Shown piece by piece: positions 9,880 to 17,953 of a stretch of 64,000 nucleotides of DNA (within the stretch, counting starts at the first letter, position 1; the number at the start of each line of letters is the position of its first letter). The stretch covers positions 39,787 through 103,786 of the forward strand of contig NZ_JACJOO010000062.1 in NCBI RefSeq assembly GCF_014695575.1, read 5' to 3'. The notes below the pieces were generated by a model, which was given only the letters and a program-made list of their open reading frames with translations, was not told where the DNA came from and searched no databases. A program made the position numbers and the translations under genes. The DNA comes from Leptolyngbya sp. FACHB-8. Its GTDB lineage: Bacteria; Cyanobacteriota; Cyanobacteriia; Elainellales; Elainellaceae.

Positions 9880-10008
9880 TGTGTTTGTAAGCAATAAAAA
9901 ATTACAGTCATTTACATTATGTTACCTGAACTCATCCATTAGATGGTTGCAAAGATTACATCCTTCCAAATTCTGCAGAACTTTTTGAAGCACTTCTCAT
10001 TTTTCTAG

Positions 10009-10053
10009 CCTGAGTTCGAGTTATGGGCATTTGGGCTTATCCCGAACTGAGGT
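10009..10053. repeat. Family A element lacking its hairpins, copy A4
   Basis: The left end cctgagttcgagttatgggc (10009-10028) and right end gggcttatcccgaactgagg (10033-10052) are the family A inverted ends separated by only four bases. The internal hairpins found in A2 and A3 are absent. It abuts the family D copy D1. Confidence 0.65.
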
Positions 10054-10055
10054 TT

Positions 10056-10161
10056 TACAGCGCTTGAAAAGCGCTGTAAAACCTGGTTGTTTTTGGGAGA
10101 GCCGCGCTCCGCACAGCTCTCACAAAAACAACCGTGGCTGATTCAAGCGCCAAGCGCTGTA
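10056..10161. repeat. Family D palindromic element, copy D1
   Basis: The ends are tacagcgctt and, inverted, aagcgctgta. The main hairpin has 23-bp arms at 10085-10107 and 10111-10133 with a tcc triloop. A smaller 15-bp hairpin (10051-10083) overlaps the left end. The sequence aligns along its whole length with the reverse complement of D2 and with D3 (47886-47967). It lies upstream of the TPP riboswitch and so is not a terminator of a neighbouring coding gene. Confidence 0.75.
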
Positions 10162-10234
10162 AGGGTGAGCCACTGCTCATTTCAATCAGCACCCAACGCA
10201 TGGAATTGGTATTGCAAGGGAGTGATATGATCAA

Positions 10235-10346
10235 GCACAAGCTAGGGGTGCCTGCTACAGCAGGCTGAGATCATACCCTTGGAACCTGCGTTCTGGTCAG
10301 TAAAATGGCCAGACCACTGGGTAATGCCAGCGGAGGGAAGCGTTGA
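10235..10346 (+). ncRNA. TPP (THI-box) riboswitch
   Basis: Conserved TPP-binding elements are present in order: ctaggggtgcc, CTGAGA (10265-10270), acccttggaacctg (about 10275-10288), and ctgggtaatgccagcg followed by gagggaagcg (about 10317-10341). The P1 helix can form from caagc near 10235 and gcgttg near 10340. The P4/P5 arm carries an extra hairpin, ctggtcag...ctggccag type, at about 10293-10313. The aptamer senses thiamine pyrophosphate and normally represses. The transcript reads into the symporter gene starting at 10597. Confidence 0.92.
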
Positions 10347-10517
10347 TTGCGGTCTTGGATACCACGACGACGAAACGCACCATTGTGACGTGATGCCACC
10401 ATCCCAAGGTTGTTTGGATGCGGGCGATCGCTCCATTCTCCCCATGCATGTCTACAGAACATGACGGGGTAGAACTTTCGTTCGGTGTAATCAGGGCACA
10501 CCTCGCCTCTAGCGTTC

Positions 10518-10560
10518 TGTCCGATTTTTGGGGGCTCTTCGCCCCTCAGAAAATCGGACA
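10518..10560 (+). promoter_or_regulatory. Hairpin between riboswitch and start codon
   Basis: tgtccgatttt (10518-10528) pairs with aaaatcggaca (10550-10560), and inside ggggc pairs with gcccc around tcttc. It lies about 170 bases after the aptamer and 25 bases before the Shine-Dalgarno. It could belong to the expression platform or be another intergenic hairpin. No T-run follows, so a simple terminator is unlikely. Confidence 0.5.
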
Positions 10561-10596
10561 CAGCATTTGCGTTTGATTTTGGATGAGGTGCTTGTA

Positions 10597-12105
10597 ATGT
10601 CCATCGAATCTATCAGCGTGCTGGTGTTATTAGTTACGGCAGGGCTATTTGCCCTGATGGGATTTCTCTACACCAGCCGCCAGACCATTAACTTAGAAGA
10701 ATTTGTGGTCAGCCGTAACCGTTTCGGGATTGGCATGACCTTTGCAACAATCGTTGCCTCCGCCATGGGGGTATGGATTCTATTTAGTCCCCCACAGGTT
10801 GGCGCAACCAACGGCATTACTGGAGTTATTGGCTATGGCATTGGCTCAGCCATGCCAATTGCCATGCTGGCCTTTGCAGGACCACGGATACGGCGCATTT
10901 TGCCGAATGGGCACTCATTGAATGAGTTTGTATTGCTGCGGTTTGGCAACGCCATGTATCTACTCACCTTAGGGGTGATCGTGTTTTACATGTTCATTTA
11001 CCTGAGTGCTGAGTTGACCGCGATCGCCAAAGCCGTTCAAATCCTGGCAAATGTTCCCCTGGGCTGGACAGCGTTGGTGGTAATTACTGCCACCTTCCTC
11101 TACACCACGGCAGGGGGGTTGCAATCCACAATCTTCACGGATGCCGTACAGTTCGTCATTATTGTGCCATTGCTACTGATTAGCCTTTGGGTTGCAGCCA
11201 GCAATCTGGGTGGTTGGCAGGCCGCTTTAGAACCCATTCAGGCAAAGGCTCCAGAACTATTGTCCTGGTCTAATATTTCGGGCATTAAGTTTGGTTTGAC
11301 ATTGCTCATCGCCATCACAGCGGCCGAAACTTTTAACCAGAGTAACTGGCAGCGAGTTTACGCTAGCCGCACCGGCAAAACCGTGCAAAAAGCATTTCTC
11401 TATAGCGCCCTCGTCATTGTCCCCATGATCATGGTTGCAGGAGCTCTGGGGCTGTTAGCGATGCACTTTGGCTTCAATGATGATCGCGCCTTCTTTTCCC
11501 TCATTCAAGAGCTACGGTTGCCCCTAGCCTTTGTCATGCTGGTACTGGTGCTGGCCCTGGCTCTGGTGATGAGTACTCTGTCATCTCTATTGAATGGCAT
11601 CACCAGCGTCTTCACTGTGGACCTGGTGCGACTGTTTCCCCAGATGCAACGGGAAGGCATACTACGGGCCTCTCGGGTGCTGACGGTTGCCGTAGGCATT
11701 CCCGCCATTCTCATCGCGGCTCGGGGTTATGACGTGCTGTATCTCTTCTTGCTGGCCGATCTCATCTGTGCCGGGGCCTTCGCCCCTGTAATTCTAGGTC
11801 TCTACTCCCGCCATCTGACGGGAAGAGTTGCGCTGGCCGGAGCCCTGTTAGGAATCCTCACGGGGGCCCTCTATTTTCCTGCTCCAGACTTTAGTGCCTG
11901 GTTACCTATCCCAATGGGAGGTGATTTGCTGGTCAGCTTTGCAGCGGCACTCGTGGTCTCTACTGGGATAGTGGGTGCAGGCATCGCTCTGGCTCGCACC
12001 CAAAACAAGCAACCGTTTGACTTTAGCCGCCTTCAGGAGCGGGTACACTCCTACAGCCCTGAGCCCCTGGAGGAAATTTCCCAGGCAACAGGCGACATTC
12101 AGTAA
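10597..12105 (+). CDS. Sodium:solute symporter family transporter under TPP riboswitch
   Basis: A 502-residue member of the SSS family with about 13 membrane helices. Conserved SSS features include TAGGLQSTIFTDAVQFVIIV near residue 175 and AETFNQSNWQRVYASRTGKT near 245, which correspond to the family signature regions. The preferred start is the ATG at 10597, with GAGGTG six bases upstream; the ORF extends further upstream through hairpin DNA. The TPP aptamer ahead of it implies uptake of thiamine or a precursor, as proposed for the riboswitch-controlled SSS members called ThiV and the algal SSSP. The substrate is therefore an inference from context. Confidence 0.88.
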   Translation: MSIESISVLVLLVTAGLFALMGFLYTSRQTINLEEFVVSRNRFGIGMTFATIVASAMGVWILFSPPQVGATNGITGVIGYGIGSAMPIAMLAFAGPRIRRILPNGHSLNEFVLLRFGNAMYLLTLGVIVFYMFIYLSAELTAIAKAVQILANVPLGWTALVVITATFLYTTAGGLQSTIFTDAVQFVIIVPLLLISLWVAASNLGGWQAALEPIQAKAPELLSWSNISGIKFGLTLLIAITAAETFNQSNWQRVYASRTGKTVQKAFLYSALVIVPMIMVAGALGLLAMHFGFNDDRAFFSLIQELRLPLAFVMLVLVLALALVMSTLSSLLNGITSVFTVDLVRLFPQMQREGILRASRVLTVAVGIPAILIAARGYDVLYLFLLADLICAGAFAPVILGLYSRHLTGRVALAGALLGILTGALYFPAPDFSAWLPIPMGGDLLVSFAAALVVSTGIVGAGIALARTQNKQPFDFSRLQERVHSYSPEPLEEISQATGDIQ

Positions 12106-12152
12106 AGCCTTTTAGGGCTGGTGGTGCGATCGCCAACCCTGAGAGGCAACAA

Positions 12153-12238
12153 AAAAGCGTGAGAACTATGGCTCCACGCTTTCTTTCACTGAGAAAAATC
12201 TTGAAAAAATAGGGATTGACAGAATCAATCCCTATTTT
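12153..12238 (+). terminator. Tandem terminators after symporter gene
   Basis: The first hairpin (about 12153-12182) pairs aaagcgtg with cacgcttt and is followed by tctttc. The second, stronger one pairs aaaatagggattga (12206 on) with tcaatccctatttt (to 12238). Both lie within 135 bases of the symporter stop. Confidence 0.75.
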
Positions 12239-12548
12239 CGTTATTTAAGCTACGTAACAATGTCGAATCAGGTGGTAACAATAAACCAACCGTAAGCCTT
12301 ACAGCTTTACTAGATGAGCGTAACACCCACCCATTCCACTCCAGTTCCGCAACGGTATTTTTTCTAATCTTCCGAAATTGCCAAGGAATAACTTGTATTC
12401 ATCAGTAACTCGAAGAGAATTGAAATACCACAACTACCAAAGGCATCTGAAGTTTACAAAGCTGCTGGGGACTGATGAGTAGAGTCTCCAGCCTGACTAC
12501 AACAGGGAAAAACACGGCACCGGGAGGCAACGATGCAAGAGAAGACTA
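12239..12548. other. Intergenic, no gene seen
   Basis: There is no convincing ORF. An imperfect hairpin near 12464-12492 (gctggggact ... agtctccagc) probably ends the minus-strand DUF3155 transcript. The rest shows nothing recognisable. Confidence 0.5.
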
Positions 12549-12860
12549 CTAGCTACCTAAGGCAACAGGCAGCATGTCAGACTCTTCATCCGTGCGCAGG
12601 CTGGGAAATAGGAAATGGTTCTCCTCCACATACTGCGCTCCAAACAGACCCTTCTCGGCCCAGAAGTACCGATCCGTGGTATGCTCGTTACGCTTTACAA
12701 GCAATAGTGCGGGAGGAGCAATTCCTTCAGCGTGAATGAACTTCCGGGCAGCAGTTACAGGCTTATCTTCGCCACACTCGATGCTAAACTGAGGTACGGA
12801 TTCTAATATCCGACGGCCTTCCAAACGACGACGGCTCTTACGTTTGCGTCTCCTTGCCAA
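12549..12860 (-). CDS. DUF3155 family small cyanobacterial protein
   Basis: A 103-residue protein conserved across cyanobacteria. It has a strongly basic start (MARRRKRKSRRRLEGRR) followed by a compact domain containing AARKFIHAEGIAPPALLLVK and HTTDRYFWAEKGLFGAQYVE. Molecular function is unknown to me; the basic tail suggests nucleic-acid contact. The start is TTG at 12860: an AGGAGG lies about eight bases upstream, and family members begin at this residue. A palindromic GTA-N8-TAC site lies between it and the divergent histidine kinase gene. The family name is recalled and was not searched. Confidence 0.85.
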   Translation of the reverse strand: MARRRKRKSRRRLEGRRILESVPQFSIECGEDKPVTAARKFIHAEGIAPPALLLVKRNEHTTDRYFWAEKGLFGAQYVEENHFLFPSLRTDEESDMLPVALGS

Positions 12861-12890
12861 CCTCCTGACCTCCTCTCTGCTACGATAGAT

Positions 12891-12904
12891 GTAACTCTGG
12901 TTAC
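12891..12904. promoter_or_regulatory. Possible NtcA binding site
   Basis: gtaactctggttac fits the NtcA consensus GTA-N8-TAC exactly and is a near-perfect palindrome. A -10-like tagtat follows 19 bases later on the plus strand (NtcA-activated promoters usually have about 22). It lies between divergent genes, so either could be controlled. The short consensus can occur by chance. Confidence 0.4.
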
Positions 12905-13118
12905 AAAATAGATTGACGGTCGCTAGTATACCGTCTTAGGTATGAGATTTCAACTTCTTTTAAGCTTGCATTACAAAACATTACACAAACTCCGTTATCT
13001 ATCTTTATTATTAATGCTTAATAGTAGGCGGATCGGGTTTAGAGCGAGCCTAGGCTAGAGCTCAATGCGATCGCCTTGATCCCTTACAGATTCTTCATTT
13101 TGGTTCAACTTGGTTGTG

Positions 13119-14522
13119 ATGTTTGCGAGCCCAGACTTCGTCACCCTTTGCCAGGCCCAGATTGCGCTACTGACACAAGGGTTAGGGGCAGCGTTGAGTG
13201 TCGTCTACCTAACGGAAGAGGTAGCTGGAGATGCGACTGCAAATCTGGTACCAATTGCCGCCCATCCAGACACCATTTTTAGCCGTGATCCGGCCAGTGT
13301 CTTTTCCCTGCTTGCTCTAGATGCATCCGATGGCTTACATCCTCATCCCTCTCATAAGGGGGAGGCCATGGTATTTCCTCAAGTGGGGCAGCCTGTATTA
13401 CCGGGTTCTCCCAATGGGAACGCACCGGAGGTGGAAGCCCAGGAGCAAACGTCTATTTTTGGCATGCCCTTACCCATGGCTCAGCGAATGATGGTGCCGC
13501 TCGTTCATGAAGGGGTTGTGTTGGGCTTGTTGGTGACGGCCCGCTCAGATCGTCCGTGGGGCGAAGTGGAACAGGATCAGATCGAACGGGTTGCCCGAAC
13601 GTTGGCGATCGCCTGTGTCATGGATCGTCGTGCCGCCTGGAACGATCACAGCTTGCATCAGCTACAACAATTGCAAGCTCAGCAGCATGAACTCTTCGAC
13701 AACCTGCTTCATCAGTTCCGAAACCCTCTGATGGCGTTGCGAACCTTTGGAAAAGTATTGCTGAAACGGCTTGCCCCTAATAACAAGAGTCGTGACCTGG
13801 CTGAGGGTATTGTTCGAGAAAGCGAACATTTACAAGACTTGCTCAAGCAATTTGAACAAGTGGTTGATCTGCAGCCCGTAGAACTTTTACCCGGTCAAGA
13901 GGAGAGCCATCCTCCAGAAAACTGGCGCAATAACCCAAAGGCCCTGGCCAGTTCTACTGGAGTACCGCTCTTACCGGGCGTCAATGCCCTGACCCCAGCA
14001 CAACTGCAACCGATCGCCTGTGAGTTAACCGATATTTTGCAGCCCTTACTGAATTCGGCTCGGGCGATCGCCCAGGATCGTCGTCTCCAACTGCTCATCC
14101 TCATACCCGAAGGCGTGCCAGCCATTGAAGCCGATCCAGGAGCGTTGCGGGAAGCCTTCAACAACTTGATCGATAACGCTCTAAAATACACCCCATCTGG
14201 CGGGAAAGTCGAAGTTTTAGCAGGGTTGAGGCGTCAACGGAATGGAATTAACTTTCAGGGCCTTGCCATCATTGATAACGGTCCAGGAATTCCCCAAGGC
14301 GACCAAACCCGATTATTTGAGCGGCACTTTCGAGGTATCCAGGCAACCTCCGATATTCCTGGTACTGGCCTGGGTTTAGCCATTACCCATGACCTGATCC
14401 AGCGGATGCGAGGAGAAGTTGAAGCATTCAGTCCGGCGGGGGCCAGTGGGTTACTGCCCGACGAGGAGGATGGCGATCGCGGCACTGCATTTATTGTCTG
14501 GCTCCCAGAAGCTAGTCATTGA
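13119..14522 (+). CDS. GAF-domain sensor histidine kinase, Hik2/CSK-like
   Basis: A soluble 467-residue kinase with no membrane segment. Residues about 1-175 look like a GAF sensor domain. The dimerisation helix carries the phospho-acceptor His198 in LLHQFRNPLMALRTFGK. The ATPase domain shows the N box NNLIDNALKYTPSGG, the G1 box IIDNGPGIP and the G2 box GTGLGLAI near the C-terminus. The GAF-HisKA order and the LRTFGK segment resemble Hik2, the cyanobacterial homologue of the chloroplast sensor kinase, but that match is from memory. Start choice is uncertain: TTG 13110, GTG 13116 or ATG 13119. No response regulator is adjacent. Confidence 0.88.
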   Translation: MFASPDFVTLCQAQIALLTQGLGAALSVVYLTEEVAGDATANLVPIAAHPDTIFSRDPASVFSLLALDASDGLHPHPSHKGEAMVFPQVGQPVLPGSPNGNAPEVEAQEQTSIFGMPLPMAQRMMVPLVHEGVVLGLLVTARSDRPWGEVEQDQIERVARTLAIACVMDRRAAWNDHSLHQLQQLQAQQHELFDNLLHQFRNPLMALRTFGKVLLKRLAPNNKSRDLAEGIVRESEHLQDLLKQFEQVVDLQPVELLPGQEESHPPENWRNNPKALASSTGVPLLPGVNALTPAQLQPIACELTDILQPLLNSARAIAQDRRLQLLILIPEGVPAIEADPGALREAFNNLIDNALKYTPSGGKVEVLAGLRRQRNGINFQGLAIIDNGPGIPQGDQTRLFERHFRGIQATSDIPGTGLGLAITHDLIQRMRGEVEAFSPAGASGLLPDEEDGDRGTAFIVWLPEASH

Positions 14523-14612
14523 GCAAGACTGAGCCCCCTACTAAATGCTTGTGATGAGTGTGGCGTGTGAAACACACACTCAACAATTTACGAATCGCAT
14601 GACGTAAAGAAA

Positions 14613-14644
14613 ATGCGCCGTGCTTTGCACGACGCACTTCTTTT
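14613..14644. terminator. Terminator hairpin between kinase and RTX gene
   Basis: atgcgccgtgc pairs with gcacgacgcac around a ttt triloop (one mismatch), flanked by A-rich and T-rich runs. It therefore serves both converging genes. The tip has the GC-NNN-GC form seen in the other hairpins. Confidence 0.75.
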
Positions 14645-14664
14645 AGTTCTCGACAGAGTTGTGA

Positions 14665-15633
14665 TTAGAGGTATTGCACAAAGCTTCCACCCAGATTGAA
14701 GCGAGTGGTGTTTTTGAGAACTCCAATCAGTTCATCACGCTGGGTTCCTGGCTTATCGAAGAAGATGCCTAGGTCCTGGTCACTAAAACCCGCTCCCAAA
14801 CGTCTGACAAAATAATTATTCCGGTTTCCACTTAACTGAAGAACATCTTGTTGAGTATTGAATCCGGCAATCACGGCATAATCATTCAGGCCTGCGTTAG
14901 CTGCCCGCAGATCGTCGTAGTAGACGCGAGTTGCATCACCCAGAGCATAGGTATCCCGGTCCTGTCCTCCATTGAGGATGTCCCGTTCATTGAAACCAGG
15001 CCGAGTACTGGCAGAGCTGACGCCAACTAATAGGTCATCACCACTTTCACCCAGCAATACATCGGTTCCAACATTGCCATAAAGTTGGTCATTGCTAATA
15101 CCACCATACAGGGTGTCGTTTCCAGCACCCCCGTTTAGGCTGTCATTACCGCCATCGCCGTAAACACTATCGTTGCCAATACCGCCGTATAGCTCGTCCT
15201 GATCATCTTCACCCTTGAGCAGGTCGTTTCCGGCGTCTCCCAGCAGCACGTCGTCATCATCACCGCCGTAGAGTTCGTCGTTATCATTGCCACCACGAAT
15301 CAGGTCATCGCCATCTTCACCAGCAATGCGATCGCGCCCATTCTGGCCGTTCAAGCGATCAGCGTTACCGCCACCATAAACGGTGTCATTACCACTGCCA
15401 CCGAGGACGTCATCGCGGCCACCCCCACCATAAATGGTGTCATCATCATCGCCACCATCCAGGTTGTCATCGCCATCATTGCCGTAGATTAGATCTTCGT
15501 CGTCATCACCGTAAATCTCATCTTCGCCACCACCGCCCTCTAGGCGATCGTCACCTTCATAGCCATAAATTAGATCATCGTTGGTGGTACCGATGATGCG
15601 ATCGTTCAATGGAGTACCGTATCGAATTGCCAT
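14665..15633 (-). CDS. RTX-type calcium-binding repeat protein
   Basis: A 322-residue acidic protein. Residues about 8-215 are glycine-aspartate nonapeptides of the GGxGxDxxx kind (for example GGGGRDDVLGGSGNDTVYGG), which form a calcium-stabilised beta-roll. The last 100 residues (RDTYALGDATRVYYDD through DELIGVLKNTTRFNLGG) are non-repetitive and resemble the C-terminal cap common in cyanobacterial RTX proteins. There is no signal peptide. Such proteins usually leave by type I secretion using a C-terminal signal, but no exporter genes are nearby. The specific role is unknown, probably a surface or matrix component. Confidence 0.88.
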   Translation of the reverse strand: MAIRYGTPLNDRIIGTTNDDLIYGYEGDDRLEGGGGEDEIYGDDDEDLIYGNDGDDNLDGGDDDDTIYGGGGRDDVLGGSGNDTVYGGGNADRLNGQNGRDRIAGEDGDDLIRGGNDNDELYGGDDDDVLLGDAGNDLLKGEDDQDELYGGIGNDSVYGDGGNDSLNGGAGNDTLYGGISNDQLYGNVGTDVLLGESGDDLLVGVSSASTRPGFNERDILNGGQDRDTYALGDATRVYYDDLRAANAGLNDYAVIAGFNTQQDVLQLSGNRNNYFVRRLGAGFSDQDLGIFFDKPGTQRDELIGVLKNTTRFNLGGSFVQYL

Positions 15634-15937
15634 AGGAAAAATGCTACACGAGGGTATTTAGAAAACAAATGTTGCGTTTAGCTTTGAACAAGATCCTGCT
15701 CAAACTTCAAGCCCAGGTCGTTTTTGAATTTGGTATCGCTTCTTGCACCTTGGAATTAACAGAACTGTAGCATTCAGCCAAAAAGGCACAAATCCCGCCA
15801 CAGTTCTATCCAATCGGGTGAAGCAACCGGGTGAAGTTAGTGTAGAAGTTGCTCGTTTCTGCGCCGCTTATTTGTTAGGACGCATCTTTAGAACGCAGGT
15901 TCCTGAAACCAAACTGAGGCCAACATTCACAAGTCAA
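15634..15937. other. Intergenic upstream of RTX gene, no gene seen
   Basis: This is probably the promoter and leader of the minus-strand RTX gene. A 78-codon open frame across it has no start signal or protein-like composition. The left copy of a 15-bp direct repeat starts at 15926. Confidence 0.4.
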
Positions 15938-16058
15938 TACAGCGCCTTGCGCTTGAGTCAGACACGGTTGTTTTTGTGAGAGCCGCGCGGAGCGCGGCTC
16001 TCACAAAAACAACCAGGTTTTAAGCGGTTGAAAAACGCTGTACTTCACAAGTCAATAC
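15926..16058. repeat. Family D element D2 with flanking 15-bp direct repeats
   Basis: The element spans about 15938-16043. Its hairpin has 23-bp perfect arms at 15966-15988 and 15992-16014 with a gga triloop. The reverse complement aligns end to end with D1. Immediately outside, ttcacaagtcaatac occurs at 15926-15940 and again at 16044-16058, identical over 15 bases. This looks like a target-site duplication left by insertion, overlapping the element end by three bases on the left. Confidence 0.8.
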
Positions 16059-16121
16059 TTAAGAGAGTGTTTTGAATTGGGTGTACGTTGCACCCTAGTA
16101 TTAGGCTGCACTAATTTTCGC

Positions 16122-16160
16122 AGGGTAGACAGGGCAGACTCGGTCTGCCCTATCTACCCT
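16122..16160. repeat. 17-bp hairpin
   Basis: agggtagacagggcaga (16122-16138) pairs with tctgccctatctaccct (16144-16160) with one mismatch. It lies 150 bases upstream of the next gene and not after any gene, so termination is an unlikely role. Confidence 0.6.
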
Positions 16161-16307
16161 GTCAGGATTCCTGTAGTGAACGACTAGAAAATGAAGGGGT
16201 TAAAAAACGCCTGAACCAGTGTGGAACTCCAATGGACCAGGAATAGTCAATAGTAACTAGGAGAATCTACCAGCTGGTATAGATTTAACAAGCGCATCAG
16301 GAGTCCC

Positions 16308-16787
16308 ATGTCTCATTTGTTTTCAAGAAAACCCCTTGTGGTTGGGGTGTTGTTGGGAATAGGTTTAATCGCCTTGCCTGCGATCGCCCAATCAAATTTT
16401 GGTAGTGTTACCCTACAACGCGGGTTCAATGTGGCTCAAGGAACCATGCGTGGCAACACCGGAGGGCGTAACTCCCTGCCCGAAATGGTGACAGCCCGCG
16501 ATCGCGACGGCAACCTCTGCCTGGGTTATGGCAGTTCAGTACCCGATCACATTTTGGTGCTGGATCAAAGTTTTGATACTCTGTCGCTTCAAGTTAATAG
16601 CGGTGGCAACGACACGGCCCTTGTTGTGCGTGGTCCCGGTGGTGTGCGTTGTGGGGACGATACCTCGCGCAGCAACCCCGATGATCGCCTTCAGGGGACT
16701 GACTGGGCAGCGGGAAGCTACGAGGTCTGGGTTGGAACCAGTGACCCCGGTGCTCGCCATAACTACACGCTAACGGTAGGTCAATGA
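16308..16787 (+). CDS. Exported protein of unknown function
   Basis: A 159-residue protein with a clear Sec signal peptide: basic SHLFSRKP, hydrophobic core LVVGVLLGIGLIALP, cleavage after AIA-Q near residue 28. The mature part has CLGYGSSVPDHILVLDQ and the C-terminal SYEVWVGTSDPGARHNYTLT, which resemble the beta-sandwich pre-peptidase C-terminal-like domains. Two cysteines (in NLCLGY and VRCGDD) could form a disulphide. The start has CAGGAG at about six bases upstream. Its stop overlaps the next gene start (ATGA), so the two are probably coupled. Family name is not known to me. Confidence 0.8.
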   Translation: MSHLFSRKPLVVGVLLGIGLIALPAIAQSNFGSVTLQRGFNVAQGTMRGNTGGRNSLPEMVTARDRDGNLCLGYGSSVPDHILVLDQSFDTLSLQVNSGGNDTALVVRGPGGVRCGDDTSRSNPDDRLQGTDWAAGSYEVWVGTSDPGARHNYTLTVGQ

Positions 16788-17359
16788 CCCTGGCTCCCTG
16801 GCGATCGCCCCTGGCCCACGCCCTCCACCGGAACCGCTCCCTGGTCTATGCCCGCTATTTGCAACTGGCAACGGTACGAGCGGATGGTCGTCCAGCGAAC
16901 CGAACCGTTGTATTTCGAGGGTTTCGGGACGATACCAATCAGCTACGGTTTGTCACCGATGACCGCAGCGAAAAAGTCGAGCAGTTGCGCGATCGCCCCT
17001 GGGGAGAGGCCTGCTGGTACTTCCCTAAAACGCGAGAGCAGTTTCGTTTGAGCGGCCCTATTCAGGCGATCGGGGTAGATGCATCCGATGAGTCTCTGGT
17101 AGCCCTGCGACAGCGTTTGTGGCAGGAGCTATCAGATGCAGCCCGTAGCCAGTTTGGATGGCCTTATCCAGGCAAGGAACGTGCAGCCGATACTGATTTC
17201 GACGTAAGCCCTGACCCCATCAACCCCCTACCCTGCTTCGTCGTACTTCTGCTCGATCCCCACGTTGTTGACCATCTGGAGCTGCGCGGAACTCCGCAAA
17301 ACCGGACACGCTACGAACAAATGGAAGAAGCCTGGAAAACGCAGTTTGTAAATCCTTAA
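16784..17359 (+). CDS. Pyridoxamine 5'-phosphate oxidase-like flavoprotein, Alr4036 type
   Basis: A 191-residue split-barrel FMN-binding protein of the PNPOx-like family. Diagnostic stretches are YLQLATVRADGRPANRTVVF near residue 26, the FVTDDRSEKVEQL segment, and GEACWYFPKTREQFRLSG. The overall length and order match the cyanobacterial/plant Alr4036 family rather than true PdxH. The activity of the family is not established, and a pyridoxine-salvage role should not be assumed. It overlaps the exported-protein gene by four bases, an odd pairing of a secreted and a cytoplasmic product. Confidence 0.88.
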   Translation: MTLAPWRSPLAHALHRNRSLVYARYLQLATVRADGRPANRTVVFRGFRDDTNQLRFVTDDRSEKVEQLRDRPWGEACWYFPKTREQFRLSGPIQAIGVDASDESLVALRQRLWQELSDAARSQFGWPYPGKERAADTDFDVSPDPINPLPCFVVLLLDPHVVDHLELRGTPQNRTRYEQMEEAWKTQFVNP

Positions 17360-17414
17360 GCCCAAACATGAAATAAGCGTGGCGGACATGCCACGTTTAT
17401 TTCATGTTTGGGCT
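17359..17414 (+). terminator. Long terminator hairpin after oxidase-like gene
   Basis: agcccaaacatgaaataa pairs with ttatttcatgtttgggct, with an inner gtggc/gccac stem. It starts on the last base of the stop codon. Confidence 0.8.
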
Positions 17415-17508
17415 AAATTTAGGTTCTAATATTGTCTCGATATGAAGAGCGCCTACTGTTGTAACCTTCCTGGACGGTGTGTAGAACAGAAAGCATATTG
17501 AATCGGTA

Positions 17509-17826
17509 TTAGCCTTGAATCAACTGGCCAATGATGACACCTAATGCTGGAACCCCCAGTATTAGCATCAAGCCAGCGGGCATAAACTTACGCGTTTTGA
17601 GCCATCGCATCATAAAGGCCAGCAACAAGACAACCGTCACCACAGCCGCAACAATCAGCCCCCAGGACTGCCCCTGAATTTGCAACAAGGCACTAATCAG
17701 TAACAAAGCACCACATCCACAGCCCGCTAAAAGCGAGATCTTACTCTTGGCCTGGGCATACCCGAGAACACCGCCCACAATAGCCAACACTCCATAGGCG
17801 ATCGCCGCCACTACCCCCAGATTCAT
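17509..17826 (-). CDS. TMEM14 family membrane protein
   Basis: A 105-residue protein with four hydrophobic helices and little else. The sequence MNLGVVAAIAYGVLAIVGG followed by LGYAQAKSKISLLAG is the signature start of the TMEM14 (UPF0136) family, whose plant members (FAX1) move fatty acids across the plastid envelope. A lipid-related role here is inference from that homology. It lies 127 bp upstream of the antiporter stop on the same strand. Confidence 0.9.
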   Translation of the reverse strand: MNLGVVAAIAYGVLAIVGGVLGYAQAKSKISLLAGCGCGALLLISALLQIQGQSWGLIVAAVVTVVLLLAFMMRWLKTRKFMPAGLMLILGVPALGVIIGQLIQG

Positions 17827-17953
17827 TGCTGTTATTTCCTCAACTTGTCTTCCGTCGTTACATTATCCGGCAGTAAACACAAAAGCCCAGATTTGCCACA
17901 AAACGTAAGCCAAGCCTCAGCCTTTTACTCCCCCATTCTCAGGCCCTACGCCC

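Noticed and set aside
12470..12525. ctgatgag followed later by gaaaa resembles a hammerhead ribozyme core
   Set aside because: Six unpaired bases separate the would-be stem II from GAAA and the stem has a two-base bulge; stems I and III cannot be formed. The similarity is chance, and a simple hairpin explains the region.
14665..15633. RTX protein as a haemolysin toxin
   Set aside because: Only the calcium-binding repeats are present; there is no pore-forming or acylation domain and no hlyBD-type exporter nearby.
15743..15979. 78-codon open frame on the plus strand
   Set aside because: It runs into the left part and first hairpin arm of family D element D2, lacks a start signal and has no protein-like features.
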